The notes beneath the pieces are model-generated. The model was not told the origin of the DNA. It searched no databases and saw nothing but the letters and a program-made list of their open reading frames with translations. From Lysobacterales bacterium (GTDB lineage Bacteria > Pseudomonadota > Gammaproteobacteria > Xanthomonadales > SZUA-36), in the NCBI GenBank assembly GCA_013042915.1, contig JABDPF010000084.1, positions 1 to 49,499 on the forward strand: a stretch of 49,499 bases of DNA, in the 5' to 3' direction. Below, piece after piece: positions 21,264-30,117 of this stretch. Position 1 is the stretch's first letter, and each line of letters begins with the position of its first letter. Made by a program: the position numbers and the translations under genes.

Positions 21264-22518
21264 ACGACTCCCCGATCAGGGACAGGGTGCGGCCTACCGC
21301 ACCCTGTCCTGATTTGACCAGTTCCGCCCCGGCCCGACCCATGCGGTCCCGGGTTTCCGGCTCCATCAACAGTTTTGACAAGGCCGCCTCGAAGGCCGGT
21401 TCGTCCGCGACCTGGATGGCGGCCTGCGCATCGACCAGTTGCTGCGTGATGTCGGCAAAATTGAAGGTATGCGGCCCGACCAGTACGGGCCGGGCCAGCG
21501 CCGCAGGTTCGAGCACGTTGTGTCCCCCAATCGGCTCAAGGCTGCCGCCGACAAACGCGATGTCCCCGGCCGCGTAGTAGCGCAACAACTCACCCATGGC
21601 GTCGATCACGTAGCAGTCGGTGTCGGCCGGGCAGGCGGCAAACTTGCTTCGCAGAGCCACTTGCAGGCCCGCCCCCCGGGCGGCATCGGCGGCTCGCGCG
21701 AACCGCTCGGGATGGCGCGGCACCAGGACCAGAAGGGCGTCGGGATAGTCCTGCTTGAGGCCGGCGAAGGTCCGCAACAGAATGAGCTCCTCGGCCTCGT
21801 GGGTGCTGCCCGCCACCAGCGCGCGGCGCTGCGTGCCCCAGGCGGTTCGGATCGATTCGCCTTCCTCGAAGATGCCGGGCGGCAACCTGAAATCGAATTT
21901 GAGGTTGCCGGTCACCGTGATACGCTCGGGGGGGGCGCCGATCGCCTCCAGGCGCCGTGCATCGCCATCGCTTTGTGCCGCGATCTGCCGAACCTGGCAC
22001 AGAGCGGGGCCGACCAGACGACGAAGCCTGAGGTAGCGGCCAAATGAGCGATGTGAAATTCTCGCATTGACGATCACCAGCGGAATATTTCTGGAGGCGG
22101 CGCCGTGGTAAAGGTTGGGCCAGATCTCGGTTTCCAGGATCACCGCCAGCGCCGGTTGAACCCGCGTGTAGAAGCGGTGAACCGCTCCGGGCAAGTCAAA
22201 CGGGGCATAGGCATGATAGACGCTGTCGCCGAACAGGGCGCGCACACGGTCCGAACCGGTCGGGGTAAACGTCGTGATGATCAACGGGCGGTCGGGGTAG
22301 GTATTTTTGAGGGCGTCGATCAGGGCGCTGGCCGCGTTGACCTCTCCCATCGAAACCGCGTGCACCCAGATTCCGCCGGTCGGCGGTTCACGATCGAACC
22401 GGGCGAACCGCTCGGACCAGCGCTTGCGGTAGCCTGCGCTGCGGAATCCGCGAAAGAACAGGTAACCCAGCACCGGCGGCACGGACAGGTACAGGAGCAG
22501 GGAATAGAGCGCACGCAT
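21244..22518 (-). CDS. waaA: 3-deoxy-D-manno-octulosonic acid transferase (Kdo transferase)
   Basis: Inner-membrane GT30 enzyme that adds Kdo from CMP-Kdo to lipid IVA, the first step of LPS core assembly. It has 424 residues from the ATG at 22518 (E. coli 425); a TTG 9 bases upstream is an alternative. An N-terminal hydrophobic anchor (ALYSLLLYLSVPPVLGYLF) is followed by WVHAVSMGEVNAA, TTFTPTGSDR, ILETEIWPNLYHGAASRNIP and the C-terminal donor-site motif FVGGSLEPIGGHNVLEPAAL. It is convergent with tolC and close to other LPS-type genes. Confidence 0.95.
   Translation of the reverse strand: MRALYSLLLYLSVPPVLGYLFFRGFRSAGYRKRWSERFARFDREPPTGGIWVHAVSMGEVNAASALIDALKNTYPDRPLIITTFTPTGSDRVRALFGDSVYHAYAPFDLPGAVHRFYTRVQPALAVILETEIWPNLYHGAASRNIPLVIVNARISHRSFGRYLRLRRLVGPALCQVRQIAAQSDGDARRLEAIGAPPERITVTGNLKFDFRLPPGIFEEGESIRTAWGTQRRALVAGSTHEAEELILLRTFAGLKQDYPDALLVLVPRHPERFARAADAARGAGLQVALRSKFAACPADTDCYVIDAMGELLRYYAAGDIAFVGGSLEPIGGHNVLEPAALARPVLVGPHTFNFADITQQLVDAQAAIQVADEPAFEAALSKLLMEPETRDRMGRAGAELVKSGQGAVGRTLSLIGESFTREAG
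21280..21309 (+). terminator. Perfect 13-bp hairpin after tolC, inside waaA codons
   Basis: GGACAGGGTGCGG - CCTA - CCGCACCCTGTCC is a perfect 13-bp stem with a 4-base loop starting 17 bp after the tolC stop. It lies within the last codons of the convergent waaA gene. No clear T run follows on the plus strand, so it may stop or protect the tolC message, perhaps with Rho. Confidence 0.6.
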
Positions 22519-22576
22519 TGAACGCAATTTATCTCATCGGTGACAATAAGGCCATGGCCCACTTTGAACCCTCGCT

Positions 22577-22654
22577 ATGAAGAACATCATCCGCATTTTT
22601 TTCCTACTGACCATTGCGCTCATCACCGCGGCGGTTCTGCGCTCCATGTTGTGA
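22577..22654 (+). CDS. Possible 25-residue single-span membrane peptide
   Basis: ATG at 22577 to TGA at 22652-22654 encodes a peptide that starts MKNIIRIFF, continues with an uninterrupted hydrophobic core and ends LRSML. The pattern (short basic N-end, about 18 hydrophobic residues, basic C-end) fits a small membrane protein. There is no clear ribosome-binding site, and composition alone could produce it. The rest of the 22519-22870 gap holds the waaA upstream region and nothing else I can recognise. Confidence 0.25.
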   Translation: MKNIIRIFFLLTIALITAAVLRSML

Positions 22655-22870
22655 GAGCCCGGTCGCCGTGAAGTGTCGAAAAGATGGTTCGAGTATGCCC
22701 TCAGCAGGGCGGTCCGCCGCAGCTGACGGGCCAGGCTGGTGGGCCTTGCGAGCGCCGGGGTAGAATGAGCATCCATTTCCCGGAAGCCGGTCATTGAGCA
22801 ACAGTAGCCCCCGCGCAACATACCCAGACGGCTGGTATCCCGGCCTGTCGAAGGCGTCCATCAATGGGGC

Positions 22871-23989
22871 ATGGCCGTGCACGTAGTCCAAGCGCTCGTT
22901 TCGATGAACATCGGCGGCTCGGAACTGGTTGCCACGGAACTTGCCGAGTTCCTCACCGCCAACGGCCACCAGGTGACGGTCATTGCCGCCGATGGTCCCA
23001 TTGGTGACCGGGTTCGCGCGAGTGGTGCGCAGCACCTGGATTGGCCGATCGGCAAGAAACGGTTCTCCACGCTGCGGCTGATCAAGCCCCTGGCCGAATG
23101 GTTCGGGCGCGAGCGACCCGATATCGTGCACGTCCACTCGCGGTTTCCGGCATGGATTTGTTGGCGAGCGCTGCGCCGCGTCGACGCGGACGTGCGTCCG
23201 GCGTTCCTGACCACGATGCACGGCCATTACTCGGTGAGCGCCTACAGTTCGATCATGGCGCGTGGCCAACGCACCATCGCGGTTTCTGAGCACATTCGAC
23301 GCTATACGCTTGCCAATTACCCCTCGGCGGCGCCCGAAGACATCGTCACCGTGCACGGCGGGGCCAGCCGGGAAGACTTTCCCTACGGCCATCGGGCACC
23401 GCCCGGATGGCGCAAGGGCGTGGAAGTCGAGTTTCCCGAGCTGTCCGGAAAGCGCTGGTTGTTGTTGCCGGGACGGGTGACGCGCTGGAAGGGCCACGTC
23501 GACTTCCTGCACCTGCTGTCGGCGCTTGCCGAGGATTTACCGGACGTTCACGGACTGTTCGTGGGCGGTTGCCGGGTCGGCTCGCGGTACGAGGCGGAGT
23601 TGCAAACGCTGGCCTCGAAAATGGGCCTGAGTGACCGCTTGACCTTTACCGGCGACCGGCTCGACATCCGCGACTGGATGGCCGAATCCACGCTGGCGTT
23701 CAACCTGTCCAACGATCCACCCGAGGCGTTCGGCCGAACGGTGCTCGAGACCCTCTGCCTGGGTCGTCCGATGATCGCCTGGGACCATGGCGGTGCGGCG
23801 GAAATCATGGCCGCGATGTTCCCGGCCGGCGCAGTTCCCCCGCTCGCCTTCGACACCCTGGAAGCACGAACCCGGGCCTTCCTTGAAAACCCACCTGCCG
23901 TGGAAAAGAGCGCCGCGTTCACGTTGGACGAGTCGATGAACAAGCACCTCGAGGTGTACCGATACTTGATGCAGGGCCGACAAACATGA
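22871..23989 (+). CDS. Glycosyltransferase family 4 protein
   Basis: A 372-residue GT-B fold retaining glycosyltransferase. The N-terminal half has the GT4 pattern (ALVSMNIGGSELVATELAEF, then ERPDIVHVHSRFPAW). The C-terminal donor domain begins at KRWLLLPGRVTRWKGHVDFL and carries the E-x7-E-like site (PEAFGRTVLETLCLGRPMIA). The acceptor sugar is unknown; LPS core or O-antigen is likely from waaA upstream and the ligase-like gene that overlaps its stop by 4 bases (ATGA). The frame is closed by a TAG at 22805 with no ATG or GTG before 22871. Confidence 0.9.
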   Translation: MAVHVVQALVSMNIGGSELVATELAEFLTANGHQVTVIAADGPIGDRVRASGAQHLDWPIGKKRFSTLRLIKPLAEWFGRERPDIVHVHSRFPAWICWRALRRVDADVRPAFLTTMHGHYSVSAYSSIMARGQRTIAVSEHIRRYTLANYPSAAPEDIVTVHGGASREDFPYGHRAPPGWRKGVEVEFPELSGKRWLLLPGRVTRWKGHVDFLHLLSALAEDLPDVHGLFVGGCRVGSRYEAELQTLASKMGLSDRLTFTGDRLDIRDWMAESTLAFNLSNDPPEAFGRTVLETLCLGRPMIAWDHGGAAEIMAAMFPAGAVPPLAFDTLEARTRAFLENPPAVEKSAAFTLDESMNKHLEVYRYLMQGRQT

Positions 23990-25230
23990 CCATGATGACG
24001 CTTTTTTTGCGACGTTTGCAGAATGAATGGCCAGCTTGGCTGGCGGTTTCCTTTTTTGCCCTTTTACCGTTCCGGCGGCTGGCCGAAATTCCGCTGAGCG
24101 TGTTTGCGCTGAGCCTGTTTTTCCTGCTGCGCTCACCCGCCCACCGAGCCCGGGTTGTCGCCCTGCTGCCTTTGTTGTTGCCGCTGTTTTTGTGTTTCTG
24201 GCTGCCGATGTTTTTATCCAGCTTCGATTCGTTCCTGCCGGTAAAAAGCTGGGTCACCTCGATCGCGGCGATCCGTTACCTGCTCGCGGCGCTGGCCATC
24301 GGGGTGTTGCTGTATACGCCCTCCCTGCGCTGGCTGGTGCTGCGCTGGACATCCTACCTGCTGCTGTTCTGGGCCATCGACGGCTTCGTGCAGCTGGCGT
24401 TCGGCGTTGACTTGCTGGGCATCCCCCTGCACCCCGACCGTTTGAACGCCCTGTTCGGCGAGAAATACCAGTTCTACGGCCCGACCCTGGCGATGCTTTC
24501 GCCGCTGATCTTTGAATTCGCGCGGCGGCGCTGGCCGGCCTGGGCCTGGGGCGCCAGCTTCGTGCTGGTGCTGGGGGCCGTGATGATCTCCGGCATGCGG
24601 GCGGGTTGGCTGGCGCTGGCGATGGTGGTGTTTGCCTACTTCGTACTGATGCTGCGGGCCGATAATCGTGAGCTGCGGCGGGTGACCCTGGCCATTCCCT
24701 TCCTCTCGGTGCTGGTGATCGCGATGAGCTATTGGGTGTCGCCAACGGTCCAGGATCGCATCGAGCGAACCCTGGTGATGGGCCAGGATGTCGAGTCCGC
24801 CATCGATTACGCATCCTCCTGGCGCCTGCCGATTTTCGAGAACAGCATCCGGATGTACCGGGCCCACCCGGTCAACGGCGTGGGCGTGAGGGCCTTCCCA
24901 ATCGCCTATCCGGAGTATGCGCCGCCGGACGACTACCACGTCGTGCGGCACGAAGACGGGACCGGCGCCACGCATGCGCACAACATCGTGCTCGAGGTGA
25001 TGGCCGATACCGGCAGTATCGGCTTGGCTGGGCTGATCCTCGGCTTGGTGCTGGCGTTGAGGGCGTGGAGTACGATGACGGCGCCCAACCGACAGGAAGC
25101 GTTTCCTTACGTGGTGGCACTGGTGCTGGTGCTGTTTCCACTCAACTCGCACTTCGCGATTTACGGCACCTACCTGTCCTCGCTGATCTGGGTCCTCGTG
25201 GGGTTGTGGGCCGCCGCGTGGAAACGTTGA
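23986..25230 (+). CDS. O-antigen ligase/Wzy-type polytopic membrane protein
   Basis: A 414-residue inner-membrane protein with about ten hydrophobic segments and one larger periplasmic loop (about 250-330). The loop has the Wzy_C/WaaL features: an Arg-rich start (QDRIERTLVMG), MYRAHPVNGVGVRAFPIAYP, and the conserved THAHNIVLEVMADTGSIGL. WaaL joins O-antigen to the lipid A core; Wzy polymerises it; sequence alone does not separate the two. The start overlaps the glycosyltransferase stop by ATGA, so they are co-translated. Confidence 0.87.
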   Translation: MTMMTLFLRRLQNEWPAWLAVSFFALLPFRRLAEIPLSVFALSLFFLLRSPAHRARVVALLPLLLPLFLCFWLPMFLSSFDSFLPVKSWVTSIAAIRYLLAALAIGVLLYTPSLRWLVLRWTSYLLLFWAIDGFVQLAFGVDLLGIPLHPDRLNALFGEKYQFYGPTLAMLSPLIFEFARRRWPAWAWGASFVLVLGAVMISGMRAGWLALAMVVFAYFVLMLRADNRELRRVTLAIPFLSVLVIAMSYWVSPTVQDRIERTLVMGQDVESAIDYASSWRLPIFENSIRMYRAHPVNGVGVRAFPIAYPEYAPPDDYHVVRHEDGTGATHAHNIVLEVMADTGSIGLAGLILGLVLALRAWSTMTAPNRQEAFPYVVALVLVLFPLNSHFAIYGTYLSSLIWVLVGLWAAAWKR

Positions 25231-25260
25231 GCTGACCCGAATGCGAATTTCACGATCGAC

Positions 25261-25911
25261 CTAACCGCATTCTCGGGAGAATGCGTGCCATTGAGCGATA
25301 CATCGCCTGTCCCGGTGGGATTTATGTCTTAAACCTATCCGGTAAGCGAGCCATAGAAACGGGTTCGGTGGGAATCGATACTGTGGCATCAGGTTGAAAT
25401 CGTGCAGCACGGGCAACCACTGCCCGTCGCGTTCGCGTACGAGGATATTGCGGTAGTACAGGTCGAGGTCGTAGAGCCCGGCCCGGTCAGCTTCGCGCAG
25501 TATGTCGGAACCGGCCACCAGCACGCTGTCGGGCAGGCCGCCGTCGCGTCGGCCGAGTTCGACAAGGGACAAGCCCTCGATGAATTCCTGCACGAAAGCG
25601 AGTGCATGTTGGCCGCCACCGACCACCGTCACGGGCGCTGCGGCGTAAGGTCGAAGGCCGGGCGTTTCGAACACCGCCCGGTTGCGCTCCATCTCGAAGG
25701 TGGCGATGTTAACGCCGTAACGGGAAAGGTATTTTTCAACGAATTCGGGACGGTATACCTTGACGGCCACGGTCTTGTCTTGGAATCGACCGCGGTAGAC
25801 AACCGAGCGACGGCCTTCGCCGGCGCGTTCGCCCAGCGTGATGCCGGGCGGTAGCGAGAGGTCAGTCAACGAGGCGGTAGACGGTGCCGCAATAGGGACA
25901 GGCCTCGACAC
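25261..25911 (-). CDS. Protein kinase-like fold protein, YrbL/LPS-kinase type
   Basis: A 216-residue small kinase-like protein. There is a Gly-rich loop (GERAGEGRRSVVYRGRF), the ATP-binding Lys in VAVKVYRPE, a catalytic-loop-like LYDLDLYYRNILV with Asp and Asn, and a metal-binding HDFN in place of DFG. This set fits the YrbL/PhoP-regulated and LPS core (RfaP/KdkA-like) kinases; the neighbouring LPS genes favour a core-modifying role. The GTG start at 25911 makes it overlap the upstream zinc-finger gene by 50 bp; a TTG at 25869 would reduce this to 8 bp and keeps the whole kinase core. Confidence 0.7.
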   Translation of the reverse strand: MSRPVPIAAPSTASLTDLSLPPGITLGERAGEGRRSVVYRGRFQDKTVAVKVYRPEFVEKYLSRYGVNIATFEMERNRAVFETPGLRPYAAAPVTVVGGGQHALAFVQEFIEGLSLVELGRRDGGLPDSVLVAGSDILREADRAGLYDLDLYYRNILVRERDGQWLPVLHDFNLMPQYRFPPNPFLWLAYRIGLRHKSHRDRRCIAQWHAFSRECG

Positions 25912-26071
25912 CGGTTTTTTCGATCGGAAGGTAGACCCGCGGATGGGCGTTCCAGAGCTTCTGCCCCGGCGTCGGGCAGGACAGTGGCAGGTCTTTTCGG
26001 CTGACTTCGTACTCGCTCGCTTGTGCGGCGGTCTCCAGGCTATCGTCGGTGGCGTCGGTGGGGTGTGTCAA
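25862..26071 (-). CDS. Small zinc-finger (zf-CHCC) protein
   Basis: A 69-residue protein. The C-terminal half LSCPTPGQKLWNAHPRVYLP through ACPYCGTVYRLVD has the Cys, His and CPYCG spacing of the zf-CHCC family, found in a complex I accessory subunit and in short bacterial proteins of unknown role. The start is TTG at 26071 with GGAG 6 bases upstream. It is the first gene of a two-gene unit with the kinase-like protein. Confidence 0.8.
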   Translation of the reverse strand: MTHPTDATDDSLETAAQASEYEVSRKDLPLSCPTPGQKLWNAHPRVYLPIEKTGVEACPYCGTVYRLVD

Positions 26072-26166
26072 GGCGGTCTCCGTGTCGTCAGCTTCCTCTA
26101 GCGGTACATTCTAAGGCACCGCGCTGAGATTATGAACGCTACCGGCCTGCACGGGCTTGAGCCGGG

Positions 26167-28902
26167 TCAATGAACCGTGCCGATCCGCGCCTCGAAGAAG
26201 CCGGCGGCTTTCGCGTTGTCGAGTGGGGTGTCGGGCGACTCACCCACCAGGGCGGCCATCAACTTGACCGACTGCGCCCGCATCAGGCTCTCGCGCAAGG
26301 TTTGCGCTTCTCCGCTATCGAGCCATCCCGTCGCGGCCAATGCGTCGACCTGCCCCACGGTGCCGGTCGGCGCGGTCAACTGCGGATGGCTCGCTGCACC
26401 GGCAAGGATGCCCAGTTGCGCGATGAACTCGATGTCGACGAGGCCCCCGGGCTGGTGTTTGACTGAGCGCGCATCCTCAGCCGATCGGCTCGCATGTTCG
26501 GCCGCTATCTTGCCGCGCATTTCCCGAAGTTCATCGGCCAGGGTCGCTTCGTCACATTTGCGGCACAGGGTTTTCTGGCGGATAGCCTGAAAAGCGCTCT
26601 CGAGCGACGGTGGTCCAACCACGAAGCGTGCGCGGGTCAAGGCCTGCAGCTCCCAGGTCCAGGCTTCGTTCTGCTGATACTCGGAAAAGGCGCGCATGCT
26701 GCTGACCAGGGAGCCGGCTCGGCCGTTGGGGCGCAGGCGGGTATCGACCTCGTACAGTCTGCCTGAAGGGGTCATCACCGTCAGGAAGCTCAAAATCCGC
26801 TGCGCCATGCGCGCATGGTATTGCTCGGGCGAGAGCGGGCGCTCGCCGTTTGACTGCTCCGTTCGGGTCTCAAACAGGAACACGATGTCGAGATCGGAAC
26901 CATAAGCCAACTCACCGGCGCCCAGCGTGCCGTAGGCGATAATGGCCAGGGTCCCGTGGCCTTCCCCGTCGTCGAAAGTGCCATGGCGCCGTTGGATTTC
27001 CCGGCCGGCGACCGCCAGCACGCCGCGCAGTAAAGCGTCTGCCAGGTCGGAAAGCACCTGCTGCGCCGACTCGGCCGGCAACCCGCTCTGTAACTGGCCC
27101 ACGGCGATGCGCAGTTCGGTGGCCAGCTTCAGATAGTTGAGAGCCTCGAGCACGGCCTCGGTGTCCTGGGCGGTGTCGAGGATGCGGTCCACGCTGACGT
27201 TGAAGTCGCCGGCATTCGGTATGTGCACGCCAAGCGCCGGGTCGATCAGTTCGTCGAGCAGCGCCGGAAAGCGTATGACCTTGTCGGCGATCCAGTCGCT
27301 GCGCGCGAAAAGCTCCACCAATCGATCCAGGGCTTTGGGGTGCTGGACCAGCAAGACCAGGTACGCGCTGCGCCGGCAGATCGCCAGCACCAGGTCGAAC
27401 ACCCGGTCGATCGACCGTTCTTCAAGAGCGGCCCGGTCCAGTTGCTCGAGCAGGCCGGGCATGAAACGGTCGAGGCGCTGGTCCGCGCGCTGGCTCAAGG
27501 CGACGCGCTCGAGGCGCTGCACGAAGATATCGAGCGCACGGCAACCTGCTTGATCCGCCGCACCGGGACGTTCACTTTCCCCGTTCTGCCGGTCGTGCCG
27601 CAACGCCCGCCAATGCTCGCTCCATTCTCCGGACGGTGTGCGGGCCGGCTGCGCCGGAAAAATACTCTGAAAGTGGCTGCCGACGCGGTCGCGGATGATG
27701 CGCAAACACTCATCGAGTGCCGGCACGTCGTTCGCGCCCATCGCCTGCGCGATCCGTTCGCGGTCTTCGCCCTGGGGCACGCGGTGGGTCTGCTGGTCGC
27801 GTAGCGCCTGGATGCGGTTTTCGAGAAATCGCAGGTAGGCATAATCGGAACGGATTTCGTCCAGCGCCGCAGCGTCCATCAGCCCGAGGCGACCGATTTC
27901 ACTCAAGGCGGCGTGCAGCGAGGGCGTCTGCAGGCTGGGCTCGCGGCCGCCGCGCAGGATCTGGAAGCACTGGGCGAGGAATTCGATCTCGCGGATGCCG
28001 CCGGGGCCGCGCTTGATGTCGTCGAGCCGGTCTTTGCGGCGTGCGTCTTGCTGGACGTTGGCGTGCATTTCCTGCAACGCCTCCACCGCGCTGTAGTCAA
28101 TGTAGCGCCGGTAAACGAAGGGCCGCACGTTCTCGATGAATTGCCGGCCGGCCTCGAGATCCCCCGCCACCGGGCGCGCCTTGATCAGCGCATAGCGTTC
28201 CCAGTCCCGGCCTTCGCGCTGGTAATACTGCTCAAGCGCGGCCAGGCTGGAAGTCAGGGGGCCGGCATTTCCGAACGGGCGCAGGCGCGTATCCACGCGG
28301 AAGCAAAACCCGTCCTCGGTCAGCTCCGACAGGCTGGCGATCACCGCCCGTGCCTGGCGGTTGAAAAACTGGTCGTTCGTCAGCGCCTTGCGGCCGTCGC
28401 ATTCCCCGCCGTGCGGATAACAAAAGATGATGTCGATGTCCGAGGAGAGGTTGAGCTCGCCGCCCCCGAACTTGCCCAGCGCGATCACAAAGGCCCGTTG
28501 CGGTTCACCCTGGGGCCCCCGGGGCGTGCCGTGTTTTTCCTCCAGCCGCCTGCCGTGCGCTTCGAGCGTGCGGGAAAGGCAGAGTCGGGCCAGGGCATCG
28601 AGGTCCCGGAAGGTGTCGCCGAGCGGCGCGAGCCCGCAGAGATCTCGCCATACGATGCCCAGCATGACCTGGTTGCGGAAGCGCCGCAGACCGGCTTTCA
28701 GGCCGTGTTCATTGATGACGCTCTGTAATCCGGCGGGGTCGGGCGGTCCCGCCTGATCGATGCCTTCTATCCAGCCGGGACGGCGGTCAAGCCAGCTGGC
28801 GGCGAAATCACTGCAGGCGCGGACGTGATCGAGACGGTCTCCTGGCTCGACGGGACCGGGCGGCAGGCGGTCCCAGCCGCGGATGAACGTCGTGTCCTGC
28901 AT
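26167..28902 (-). CDS. glnE: Glutamine synthetase adenylyltransferase/deadenylylase
   Basis: Bifunctional enzyme that adenylylates glutamine synthetase to switch it off, and removes the AMP again, under PII control. It has 911 residues (E. coli 946). Two nucleotidyltransferase domains are seen: the N-terminal one with ALGKFGGGELNLSSDIDIIF (about 141-160) and the C-terminal one with YGTLGAGELAYGSDLDIVF (roughly residue 660). Both GxSDxD metal sites are intact. The ATG at 28902 is the only start before an in-frame TGA at 28942-28944. It lacks a ribosome-binding site, and a TATAAT (28909-28914, minus strand) ends 6 bases before the ATG, so the mRNA could be leaderless. Confidence 0.95.
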   Translation of the reverse strand: MQDTTFIRGWDRLPPGPVEPGDRLDHVRACSDFAASWLDRRPGWIEGIDQAGPPDPAGLQSVINEHGLKAGLRRFRNQVMLGIVWRDLCGLAPLGDTFRDLDALARLCLSRTLEAHGRRLEEKHGTPRGPQGEPQRAFVIALGKFGGGELNLSSDIDIIFCYPHGGECDGRKALTNDQFFNRQARAVIASLSELTEDGFCFRVDTRLRPFGNAGPLTSSLAALEQYYQREGRDWERYALIKARPVAGDLEAGRQFIENVRPFVYRRYIDYSAVEALQEMHANVQQDARRKDRLDDIKRGPGGIREIEFLAQCFQILRGGREPSLQTPSLHAALSEIGRLGLMDAAALDEIRSDYAYLRFLENRIQALRDQQTHRVPQGEDRERIAQAMGANDVPALDECLRIIRDRVGSHFQSIFPAQPARTPSGEWSEHWRALRHDRQNGESERPGAADQAGCRALDIFVQRLERVALSQRADQRLDRFMPGLLEQLDRAALEERSIDRVFDLVLAICRRSAYLVLLVQHPKALDRLVELFARSDWIADKVIRFPALLDELIDPALGVHIPNAGDFNVSVDRILDTAQDTEAVLEALNYLKLATELRIAVGQLQSGLPAESAQQVLSDLADALLRGVLAVAGREIQRRHGTFDDGEGHGTLAIIAYGTLGAGELAYGSDLDIVFLFETRTEQSNGERPLSPEQYHARMAQRILSFLTVMTPSGRLYEVDTRLRPNGRAGSLVSSMRAFSEYQQNEAWTWELQALTRARFVVGPPSLESAFQAIRQKTLCRKCDEATLADELREMRGKIAAEHASRSAEDARSVKHQPGGLVDIEFIAQLGILAGAASHPQLTAPTGTVGQVDALAATGWLDSGEAQTLRESLMRAQSVKLMAALVGESPDTPLDNAKAAGFFEARIGTVH

Positions 28903-28908
28903 GGGGCG

Positions 28909-28914
28909 ATTATA
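28909..28914 (-). promoter_or_regulatory. Possible -10 box for a leaderless glnE transcript
   Basis: Read on the minus strand the bases are TATAAT, 6 bp before the glnE ATG. The -35 region at the right distance is poor (CCCCGA). With no ribosome-binding site visible, transcription would start at or next to the start codon. Confidence 0.3.
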
Positions 28915-28950
28915 CGACCGTGGGCCGGTCGTCGGGGAGGGTCATCGAGA

Positions 28951-30114
28951 TCAGCGCAGCTGTTCCGCGCTCTCGAAGGCGCGGTAGGGCGAGAGCAGGT
29001 CAAACACCTCCCGGTCTTCCGCGGAAAGTTCGTCTTGGACCAGTCGCGCCAGGTAGCTGCCCAGGCCGGGACCCAGCATGAAGCCCTGGCCGCACATGCC
29101 GGCGGCCTGCACGAAGCCTTCGACTTCTCGGACCCAGCCCACGACCGGCGCGCCATCCGGAGTCATCGGGTACAGTCCGCGCCAGGTGCGGCGTACTTTC
29201 AGGTTCATGAGCCGCGGCATCACCTCGATCATTCGTCGTGCGACCATCGGCAGAAACGACGACGTCTCCCTCCGGTCGGTGCCGACGATGGGCGGCGAAG
29301 GCGTGATGCAGAAGACCACCTGTCCGGTGTGGTGCTGGTAGAAGTAGAAGTTGGCGGAGCCTTTCCGCGGCCGGATGTCGACCACCATCGGCTCGAGAAA
29401 ACGGGCGACGGGCTCGGTAACCCCCCCCTCGTGGGCGTCCGGGGTGACCGGTACGTCGATTTCGGCCAGGGCGGCGATGTGGCGCGCGTGGGCGCCGGCG
29501 GCGTTGATCACGACCGGGGCCGAGTAGCGGTCACGGTCGGTCTGCACGCCCCCGACCCGACCGTTTTCCACCGCGATACCGGTTACCGTCTCGCCGAATC
29601 GAAACGTGGCGCCGTGGCGGCGTGCGTGCGCGTAAAAGGCGTGCAGCGCCAGCAACGGTGAGGCGTTTCCGTCTTCCGGTGACAGAGTGCCGCCGAGCAG
29701 GCCGCGGGGCTCGAGGGCGGGCACCGCTTCGAGCAGTGGCTCGCGGTCGAGCCAATCGATGTTAAGCCCATGGCTCTGCTGCACGGCGAGCAGGCTTTTC
29801 AGGGTCTGTTCTTCCCGATCGCCGTAGGCGACGAAGGTGTAGCCGCCGGTATGCCACTCGATGTTGTCGCCGTGGCGATCCTGCCAATTCGACAGGATCT
29901 CGATGCTTTTCAGGCCGAGACGGATCTTGGCGGTGTCCGAATGGGTCGCGCGAACGCCGCCGATGGCGGCCTTGTTCGCACCCTGGCCGACGCTGGCATA
30001 GCGGTCGATGACCAGCACCTCCAGCCCGGACTTCGCCAAAAAATACGCGGCGGGCACGCCCACGCTGCCTGCCCCGATCACGATCACGTCGTAACTGCGA
30101 TGGCCTCCACTCAC
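28951..30114 (-). CDS. FAD-dependent oxidoreductase, DAO family (HcnC/glycine oxidase-like)
   Basis: A 387-residue flavoprotein. The N-terminal Rossmann motif VIGAGSVGVPAAYFLAKSG and the C-terminal GMCGQGFMLGPGLGSYLARL place it in the D-amino acid oxidase superfamily. Within it, it resembles the catalytic beta/C subunit of membrane or dye-linked dehydrogenases such as HcnC, D-proline dehydrogenase and sarcosine oxidase beta, which oxidise secondary or primary amines. GTG start, 3 bp after the stop of the fused partner, with AAGGAA 9 bases upstream. The substrate cannot be read from sequence. Confidence 0.88.
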   Translation of the reverse strand: MSGGHRSYDVIVIGAGSVGVPAAYFLAKSGLEVLVIDRYASVGQGANKAAIGGVRATHSDTAKIRLGLKSIEILSNWQDRHGDNIEWHTGGYTFVAYGDREEQTLKSLLAVQQSHGLNIDWLDREPLLEAVPALEPRGLLGGTLSPEDGNASPLLALHAFYAHARRHGATFRFGETVTGIAVENGRVGGVQTDRDRYSAPVVINAAGAHARHIAALAEIDVPVTPDAHEGGVTEPVARFLEPMVVDIRPRKGSANFYFYQHHTGQVVFCITPSPPIVGTDRRETSSFLPMVARRMIEVMPRLMNLKVRRTWRGLYPMTPDGAPVVGWVREVEGFVQAAGMCGQGFMLGPGLGSYLARLVQDELSAEDREVFDLLSPYRAFESAEQLR

Positions 30115-30117
30115 GGC

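Noticed and set aside
22534-22821. A 95-codon minus-strand frame upstream of waaA
   Set aside because: No ribosome-binding site, no domain, mixed basic composition; it overlaps the small plus-strand frame and the waaA leader.
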